Origin: an uncultured Clostridia bacterium
GTDB lineage: Bacteria; Bacillota; Clostridia; Oscillospirales; Oscillospiraceae
Direction: 5' to 3'
Assembly: GCA_937892865.1 (NCBI GenBank)
Contig: CALBJG010000154.1
Span: 1-10,298 of the forward strand
Length of the DNA: 10,298 bases
Part shown: one piece after another, positions 7,125 to 10,298 of the stretch
How the letters are laid out: each line of letters begins with the position of its first letter
Numbering within the stretch: the first letter of the stretch is position 1
Made by a program: the position numbers and the translations under genes
The notes under the pieces: model-generated
Told to the model about the DNA's origin: nothing
The model's database searches: none
What the model saw: only the letters and a program-made list of their open reading frames with translations

Positions 7125-7158
7125 AACAAATCCGGATGCAGATGCATCCGGATTTGTT
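7125..7158 (+). terminator. Rho-independent terminator of the pantothenate operon
   Basis: A 16-bp perfect stem (7125-7140 with 7143-7158), realistically with a four-base loop, ending in TTTGTTTTGTTTG. It begins one base after the stop codon of the DUF2207-like gene, so the transcript is S component, coaX and this gene. Confidence 0.9.
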
Positions 7159-7210
7159 TTGTTTGTCAAATTTCGGTCTATCGAGGTGTTTGAATTAGCA
7201 CAATCTAAAT

Positions 7211-7320
7211 TGTCATTCCGAGCCAGTAGGGGACGGGAAACCCGTCCCCTACTGGCGTGGGAATCTCAAGCAAAATCCCAAAGATTGCCACACCAGCCTG
7301 CGGGCTGGTTCGCAATGACA
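7211..7320. repeat. Cloverleaf-forming dispersed repeat, complete copy (core 110 bp)
   Basis: The core begins TGTCATTCCGA and ends TCGCAATGACA, forming an imperfect terminal inverted repeat (10 of 11 bases pair). Between these ends lie exactly three hairpins in contact: arm A 7222-7256 (16-bp perfect stem, loop AAA), arm B 7257-7291 (9 of 10 pairs, G-G mismatch, 15-base loop), arm C 7292-7309 (7-bp stem, loop TGCG). No base is left between them. A second copy starts at 10227. Similarity between copies begins at 7193, and the ends may extend to about 7201-7330, since ATCTA recurs inverted outside. No open frame lies in it. It occupies the gap between two converging operons. It resembles non-autonomous palindromic elements (MITE or REP-like). 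Confidence 0.88.
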
Positions 7321-7351
7321 CGGTAGATGGTAAGACTCGAAAAGTGCGAAT

Positions 7352-7792
7352 TTATTCCTCCAGGGCCATGACCTTGTCAATGCGCCGCTGATGCCGCTCG
7401 CCGCCGGAAAATTCCGTGGCAAGCCAGGTGTCTACGATCTCGATGGCAAGCATCGTACCTACAACACCTGCGCCGAGCGCCATCATATTGGTGTCGTTGT
7501 GCTCCCGGGTCATCCGGGCAGACATTACATCGGAAAGCAGCGCGCAACGAATGCCCTTAACTTTGTTGGCGGCGATGGAAACGCCGATACCGGTGGTGCA
7601 AAGCACGATACCCCGGTGACATTCTCCGGAAGCAACTGCCTTGGCGGCTTCCCCGGCAAAATCGGGATAATCGCAACTGTCCAAAGTGTTTGTGCCGAAA
7701 TTGACCACAATGTGTCCCTGTTCAGCCAAATGGATCATCAATGTTTCTTTCAGTTCCAATGCGCCGTGGTCGCAAGCAATGGCAATTCTCAT
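7352..7792 (-). CDS. rpiB: Ribose-5-phosphate isomerase B
   Basis: A 146-residue cytosolic enzyme of the RpiB/LacAB family that interconverts ribose 5-phosphate and ribulose 5-phosphate in the pentose phosphate pathway. Family marks: IACDHGA (5-11) at the N-terminus, YPDFA (42-46), the catalytic Cys65 in LCTTGIGVSIAANK (64-77), and REHNDTN (96-102) with His98 and Asn102. The usual motif is CGTGIG; here the second residue is Thr. Its ribosome site TAGGAGG contains the stop codon of the upstream SDR gene, so the pair is translationally coupled. No ordinary terminator follows: the repeat core begins about 30 bases on. LacA/LacB or allose isomerases are related, but the single short chain and the motifs favour RpiB. 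Confidence 0.93.
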   Translation of the reverse strand: MRIAIACDHGALELKETLMIHLAEQGHIVVNFGTNTLDSCDYPDFAGEAAKAVASGECHRGIVLCTTGIGVSIAANKVKGIRCALLSDVMSARMTREHNDTNMMALGAGVVGTMLAIEIVDTWLATEFSGGERHQRRIDKVMALEE

Positions 7793-7796
7793 AGTA

Positions 7797-7805
7797 AACC
7801 TCCTA
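7797..7805 (-). promoter_or_regulatory. Ribosome-binding site overlapping the upstream stop codon
   Basis: Minus strand TAGGAGGTT: the TAG at 7805-7803 ends the SDR gene and is also the first three bases of the Shine-Dalgarno of rpiB. Ribosomes ending the first gene are placed over the start of the second, which implies matched expression of the two enzymes. Confidence 0.85.
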
Positions 7806-8501
7806 AATCACAAAGCCGCCGTTGACGGCAAGTACTTGTCCGGTAACGAATTCCGCATCCGCAAGATAGACCATAGCCGATGCAATATCCCCAGGCGTAC
7901 CGTTTTTGCCGATGGGGCTTTCCTGCCGGAGTTCTTCCAAAATTTCTTCCGGGTAACCGGCGCACATATCCGTTAAGATCACGCCGGGGGCAATGCAGTT
8001 GACCCGCACGCCACTGGGTCCCAGTTCCTGGGCGAGGGCTTTTGTCAGGGCGATCACCGCGCCTTTTGTGGCAGAGTAAGCCGCTTCGCAGGAAGCGCCC
8101 ACTTGCCCCCACATAGAACTGACGGTGATGATACAGCCCTTTTGCTTCTTGAGGAATCCGGGGGTGGCGGCGTTGATGCAGTGATACATTCCCTTTACAT
8201 TCACATCAAACAGCCGGTCCCAATCCTTTTCCGGCAGTTGGCTCATCAGCCCGGAAAAACAAATGCCTGCGTTGCAGATGAGAACATCCACATCCCCGAT
8301 CTGCCGGAAAGCATTTTTTACAGCCTCCCCGTCAGCCACATCACAGCAAATGCCGGTGGCGCCGGTCTTTTCGCAGACCGCTTTGGCGGCAGCGTGTTCT
8401 TTTTCATATAAGAAAAATACCCGATCACCCCGCCGGGCAAAAGCCTCTACCGCGGCTGCCCCGATACCCCGGGAGCCGCCGGTGATTAAAACAGTTGACA
8501 T
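7803..8501 (-). CDS. Short-chain dehydrogenase/reductase, FabG-like
   Basis: With start ATG 8501 the protein has 232 residues. A longer in-frame ATG at 8564 lies within a terminator hairpin and lacks a ribosome site, whereas AAAGGA (8510-8515) is eight bases before 8501. A classical SDR Rossmann fold: cofactor motif TGGSRGIG (7-14), CDVAD (53-57), CNAG (76-79) in place of NNAG, Asn101 in NVKG, catalytic Ser129, Tyr142 and Lys146 (YSATK), and VNCIAPG (167-173). Arg11 and Arg24 suggest NADP(H). Related genes are often annotated as 3-oxoacyl-ACP reductase, but no fatty-acid gene is near. Coupling to rpiB suggests a sugar or sugar-alcohol substrate; this is inference. No convincing promoter is seen upstream. 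Confidence 0.88.
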   Translation of the reverse strand: MSTVLITGGSRGIGAAAVEAFARRGDRVFFLYEKEHAAAKAVCEKTGATGICCDVADGEAVKNAFRQIGDVDVLICNAGICFSGLMSQLPEKDWDRLFDVNVKGMYHCINAATPGFLKKQKGCIITVSSMWGQVGASCEAAYSATKGAVIALTKALAQELGPSGVRVNCIAPGVILTDMCAGYPEEILEELRQESPIGKNGTPGDIASAMVYLADAEFVTGQVLAVNGGFVI

Positions 8502-8551
8502 AACATCTATCCTTTGATTTTGGTCGGTATATTGGAAAGCAAATACATAAA

Positions 8552-8577
8552 AAGACGGCTGCATTGGCAGCCGTCTT
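8552..8577 (-). terminator. Rho-independent terminator of the yab/divIC operon
   Basis: An 11-bp perfect stem (8552-8562 with 8567-8577), four-base loop, then a T-rich minus-strand tail (TTTTTATGTATTT). It lies 16 bases after the stop of the S1-domain gene and separates it from the SDR gene. Confidence 0.85.
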
Positions 8578-8592
8578 GATTCGTTCTTGCGC

Positions 8593-9018
8593 TTATCTGC
8601 GGCGGCTCTTGGTCCGATGGTCGGAGTACTGCCGGATGGAGGAGATCTTGCTGTCAGATTCGGTCAAAAATGCCTTCAGTTTTTCCTCAAAAAGTTGGTC
8701 AGCGGTTTTGGGCGCGGGAGGGGGTGTCGGCGCCCGGGGTGTGCGGGGCGCAGAAGGCCGGGGCGCGGCAGGGCGCTGCTCGGGCTTTGCCTCCAAACGC
8801 TTGATGGACAGATTGATCTTATTGCCTTCGACACTTAAGACCATCACTTTCACATCCTGGTTTTCGGTCAGATGTTGACGGATGTCGCTGACATAGGTGT
8901 TCGCCACCTCCGAGATATGTACCAAGCCGGTCTTGTTCTCGGGCAGAGCGATGAATGCGCCGAAATTTGTGATCGATTTTACCTTGCCGTCCAAAACGGC
9001 TCCAACGGTTAACTCCAT
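8593..9018 (-). CDS. yabR: S1-domain RNA-binding protein, YabR-like
   Basis: A 141-residue protein. Residues 1-74 are one S1 RNA-binding domain (VGAVLDGKVKSITNFGAFIA, GLVHISEVA, VKVMVLSVEGNKINLSIK). Residues about 78-104 are a Pro/Ala/Arg-rich linker with no predicted fold, and the tail LFEEKLKAFLTESDSKISSIRQ ends in a very basic RTKSRRR, as in YabR-type proteins of Firmicutes. It is thought to act on RNA or ribosomes; the exact role is not known. Its place just after divIC is the same as yabR of B. subtilis, which supports the name. GGAGG (9032-9036) is 13 bases before the ATG, longer than usual; a weak AGGT is nearer, and a stop codon just upstream excludes a longer frame. Confidence 0.88.
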   Translation of the reverse strand: MELTVGAVLDGKVKSITNFGAFIALPENKTGLVHISEVANTYVSDIRQHLTENQDVKVMVLSVEGNKINLSIKRLEAKPEQRPAAPRPSAPRTPRAPTPPPAPKTADQLFEEKLKAFLTESDSKISSIRQYSDHRTKSRRR

Positions 9019-9038
9019 ATTTTACCTGTTTCCTCCAA

Positions 9039-9362
9039 TTATTTGCCGGTGCTGTCAGTGGGAACGAAGAAGATGGTGTCCGGCGGCACAAGACCCAGTT
9101 CTGTCCGGGCGATATGCTTGATGCCTTCAACGGTGCCTAACTGGTCGATGTAGTTTTTCAGCACCTTGTTTTCCTGCTCTAATTTTGCGGCGGCGTGGCG
9201 GTTTGCATCGTAATCGCTTTTTGCCTGAAGCAGTTCCAGCCGCAGAGCCAGCAGACACAGAGAGCAGATCACGATGGTGGTGATCACGATGCACTTGACC
9301 AGCGCAGAACTGCGCTGATACACCAACCGGATCCGGTTCAGAGGGTTTCTTCTTTTTGTCAT
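9039..9362 (-). CDS. divIC: Septum formation initiator, DivIC/FtsB family
   Basis: With start ATG 9362 the protein has 107 residues; GGAGG (9371-9375) is eight bases upstream, and an alternative GTG at 9371 overlaps that site. A basic cytosolic N-terminus (MTKRRNPLNRIRLVYQR) is followed by one membrane helix (about 21-41), a coiled coil (about 42-75) and a small extracellular end with TVEGIKHIARTELGLVPPDTIFFVP, the FtsB/DivIC hallmark. It joins FtsL and DivIB at the division site and helps switch on septal wall synthesis. The position between yabQ and the S1 gene matches B. subtilis. A good vegetative promoter precedes it, as division is needed outside sporulation. Confidence 0.92.
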   Translation of the reverse strand: MTKRRNPLNRIRLVYQRSSALVKCIVITTIVICSLCLLALRLELLQAKSDYDANRHAAAKLEQENKVLKNYIDQLGTVEGIKHIARTELGLVPPDTIFFVPTDSTGK

Positions 9363-9807
9363 CAGGAACACCTCCGGTACTTCGCCGTAAACACTGACGA
9401 TGATTCCTAATTATTGTACCCACTTTTTTTGCCCTTGCCAAGAGGAAAATGCAAAATTTTTTCGAAATTTCCAAAATTTTTTTAAAAGGAAACAGAAAAA
9501 GACCGAAAATCCGCCCCAAACCCTTCCAAAAAAGGGAAAAAACGGGTCGAAGCAACCGCCCGGCGGTGGATTCCCAAAGGATCGCGCCGATGATCAGCCC
9601 TGCGGTGTGCTCCGGACGCAGATCCCCACGGCATACAGCGAATGCCATATATAATAATGTATAAGTCGCCCCCGGAAGAAACAGCAAATCGCTCAAATGG
9701 GTGTGCCGGGGTCGCAGAGGCCGTAAAAAGCCGTACCAAATACCGAGGACCGCCCCCAAAAGCAGGGAAATGCAAAACCGCCGGGCGGCAAGGGCCGGGG
9801 TGATCAT
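9127..9807 (-). CDS. yabQ: Spore cortex protein YabQ, reading frame running on through divIC
   Basis: The open frame has 226 codons, but only about the first 128 look like a protein. That part has several hydrophobic helices (about 11-28, 38-58, 68-84, 100-120) and the charged LRPRHTHLSDLLF of the YabQ family, membrane proteins made in the mother cell and needed for the spore cortex in B. subtilis. After residue 128 the frame crosses the whole start of divIC out of register; that tail is rich in His, Arg and Gly and looks like chance translation. A run of seven A (minus 9430-9424) codes Ala126-Lys-Lys128. A -1 step there would give SGYNN and a stop at 9407, a 133-residue protein ending before divIC. 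The ATG overlaps the yabP stop (ATGA) and has no ribosome site, so translation is coupled. Confidence 0.8.
   Translation of the reverse strand: MITPALAARRFCISLLLGAVLGIWYGFLRPLRPRHTHLSDLLFLPGATYTLLYMAFAVCRGDLRPEHTAGLIIGAILWESTAGRLLRPVFSLFWKGLGRIFGLFLFPFKKILEISKKFCIFLLARAKKVGTIIRNHRQCLRRSTGGVPDDKKKKPSEPDPVGVSAQFCAGQVHRDHHHRDLLSVSAGSAAGTASGKKRLRCKPPRRRKIRAGKQGAEKLHRPVRHR
9413..9441 (-). promoter_or_regulatory. Predicted sigA-type promoter of divIC, inside the yabQ 3' end
   Basis: Minus strand TTGGCA (9441-9436), 17-base spacer, TACAAT (9418-9413), each five of six to consensus. The spacer contains the seven-A run of yabQ. It would drive divIC and the S1 gene during growth, independently of the sporulation promoter. 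Confidence 0.7.
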
Positions 9808-10070
9808 CGGAAGAACCGGCCAAACCCCTTGCCCCGGGGCTGCTCATAGATAAGAGCGCTGACCGTACCGTCCACAGCCACTTGTCCGCCGTCCAAAGAG
9901 AGATTTTTCAGTTGCAGATCCTGCCCCTGCACGATCAGTGTGCCCAGGTCTGTCCGCAGAACCACCGTATCTTCGTCAAAACTGACCACCTCTGTTACGC
10001 CGGTCATGGTCAGACGGCTCCTTTCATCCAGTGTCAACTTGTGGGGGAGTTGTAAATTTTCCACAGCCAT
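9804..10070 (-). CDS. yabP: Sporulation protein YabP
   Basis: With start ATG 10070 the protein has 88 residues; AAAGGAGGG (10076-10084) is five bases upstream, whereas an in-frame ATG at 10130 lies upstream of the predicted promoter. The family pattern is clear: LPHKLTLDERSRLTMTGVTEVVSFDEDTV, then LGTLIVQGQDLQLKNLSLDGGQVAVDGTVSALIY, a small beta protein of the YabP/YqfC family. It acts in the mother cell during spore formation, in B. subtilis under sigma-E and linked with YabQ; its exact activity is not known. A basic tail KGFGRFFR ends it. The stop overlaps the yabQ start. In many relatives the S4-domain gene hslR precedes it; here a repeat lies upstream instead. Confidence 0.92.
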   Translation of the reverse strand: MAVENLQLPHKLTLDERSRLTMTGVTEVVSFDEDTVVLRTDLGTLIVQGQDLQLKNLSLDGGQVAVDGTVSALIYEQPRGKGFGRFFR

Positions 10071-10092
10071 GGAGACCCTCCTTTCCTGGAAA

Positions 10093-10121
10093 AGCCTATG
10101 CGCTGGAAAGGGGAAATATGC
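10093..10121 (-). promoter_or_regulatory. Predicted sigma-E promoter of yabP-yabQ
   Basis: On the minus strand GCATATT (10121-10115) matches the -35 consensus KMATATT at all seven places, and CATAGGCT (10100-10093) matches the -10 CATACAMT at six of eight, with the standard 14-base spacer. Transcription would start near 10086, a few bases before the ribosome site. Sigma-E control is what is known for yabP and yabQ in B. subtilis. Confidence 0.72.
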
Positions 10122-10226
10122 CTCTTCCAAGACAGATGCCCGAATTTCCGCTATGTTGCGCGGTAACGGCCAGCAGATATATAAATTCCGGTTTGTCAGA
10201 CCGTTTTAAATTAGCAACATCTATGT

Positions 10227-10298
10227 TGTCATTCCGAAGAGTAGCTCACACTGGCGTGGGAATCTCAAGTAAAAACCCAGAGATTGCCACACCAGCCT
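10227..10298. repeat. Second copy of the cloverleaf repeat, cut by window end
   Basis: Same orientation as the copy at 7211. The end TGTCATTCCGA and arm B (10256-10290) are conserved, with 32 of 35 arm-B bases identical. Similarity reaches left to about 10209: over the 29 positions 10209-10237, 25 match the first copy. Arm A is only 18 bases here (10238-10255) and pairs poorly, keeping just ACTGGC of its right side. Arm C begins (ACCAGCCT) and is cut off. It lies upstream of the yabP promoter. Confidence 0.82.

Noticed and set aside
7222..7256. Arm A hairpin as the terminator of rpiB
   Set aside because: The stem is strong but no run of T follows on the minus strand (GCTCGGAATG), and it lies almost 100 bases past the stop codon. 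Some termination by structure is possible but not supported.
7211..7320. tRNA or tmRNA gene, because of the cloverleaf shape
   Set aside because: Arms of 35, 35 and 18 bases have no anticodon loop, no T-loop sequence GTTCRA and no acceptor stem ending suited to CCA; the sequence is repeated with a changed arm.
8502..8564. N-terminal extension of 21 residues on the SDR
   Set aside because: It would start inside the terminator hairpin of the preceding operon, lacks a ribosome site, and the SDR fold begins directly after ATG 8501.
10131..10202. Terminator of an upstream gene between the repeat and yabP
   Set aside because: A CGGT/ACCG hairpin before TTTTA on the plus strand has only four pairs and a seven-base loop, and no gene is seen that would end there.
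1..10298. CRISPR array, integrase, transposase gene, toxin-antitoxin pair or phage genes
   Set aside because: No regularly spaced direct repeats and no protein with such motifs were found; the only mobile-type sequence is the two non-coding repeats.

Overview
The window looks like chromosome from a spore-forming, low-to-mid G+C Firmicute of the class Clostridia; an Oscillospirales-type gut anaerobe is my guess. The evidence is strong AGGAGG-type ribosome sites, sigA-like promoters, a YtrA-type GntR repressor next to an ABC ATPase, a type III pantothenate kinase, and the sporulation/division block yabP-yabQ-divIC-yabR, a gene order known from endospore formers such as Bacillus subtilis.

Layout, left to right. 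(1) 1-1141, minus: an autoregulated ytr-like operon. A GntR repressor overlaps an ABC ATPase, whose end overlaps the start of a third gene cut by the window edge. The promoter lies in a 34-bp palindrome. (2) 1153-2697, minus: a monocistronic MATE exporter with promoter and terminator. (3) 2702-3669, minus: a secreted SH3/NlpC-P60 cell-wall peptidase with its own promoter and terminator. (4) 3670-3927: a divergent AT-rich spacer with no gene. (5) 3928-7158, plus: a predicted vitamin-uptake/CoA operon: an ECF S component (PanT-like), type III pantothenate kinase (coaX) and a DUF2207-like membrane protein, ended by a strong terminator. (6) 7193-7330: a repeat whose 110-bp core folds, with no unpaired junction base, into a closing stem with three arms. 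(7) 7352-8501, minus: an SDR oxidoreductase and ribose-5-phosphate isomerase B, translationally coupled. (8) 8552-10121, minus: yabP, yabQ, divIC and an S1-domain gene (yabR-like), with a sigma-E-like promoter before yabP and a vegetative-type promoter before divIC. (9) 10209-10298: a second copy of the repeat in the same orientation, cut by the window end.

Most genes are ordinary housekeeping or sporulation genes. The least explained items are the cloverleaf repeat and the yabQ reading frame. The yabQ frame has no stop of its own before divIC and runs out of frame through it; a single -1 step at a run of seven A would end it neatly. Six start codons given here differ from, or choose among, the longest possible frames, on the basis of ribosome-site spacing.
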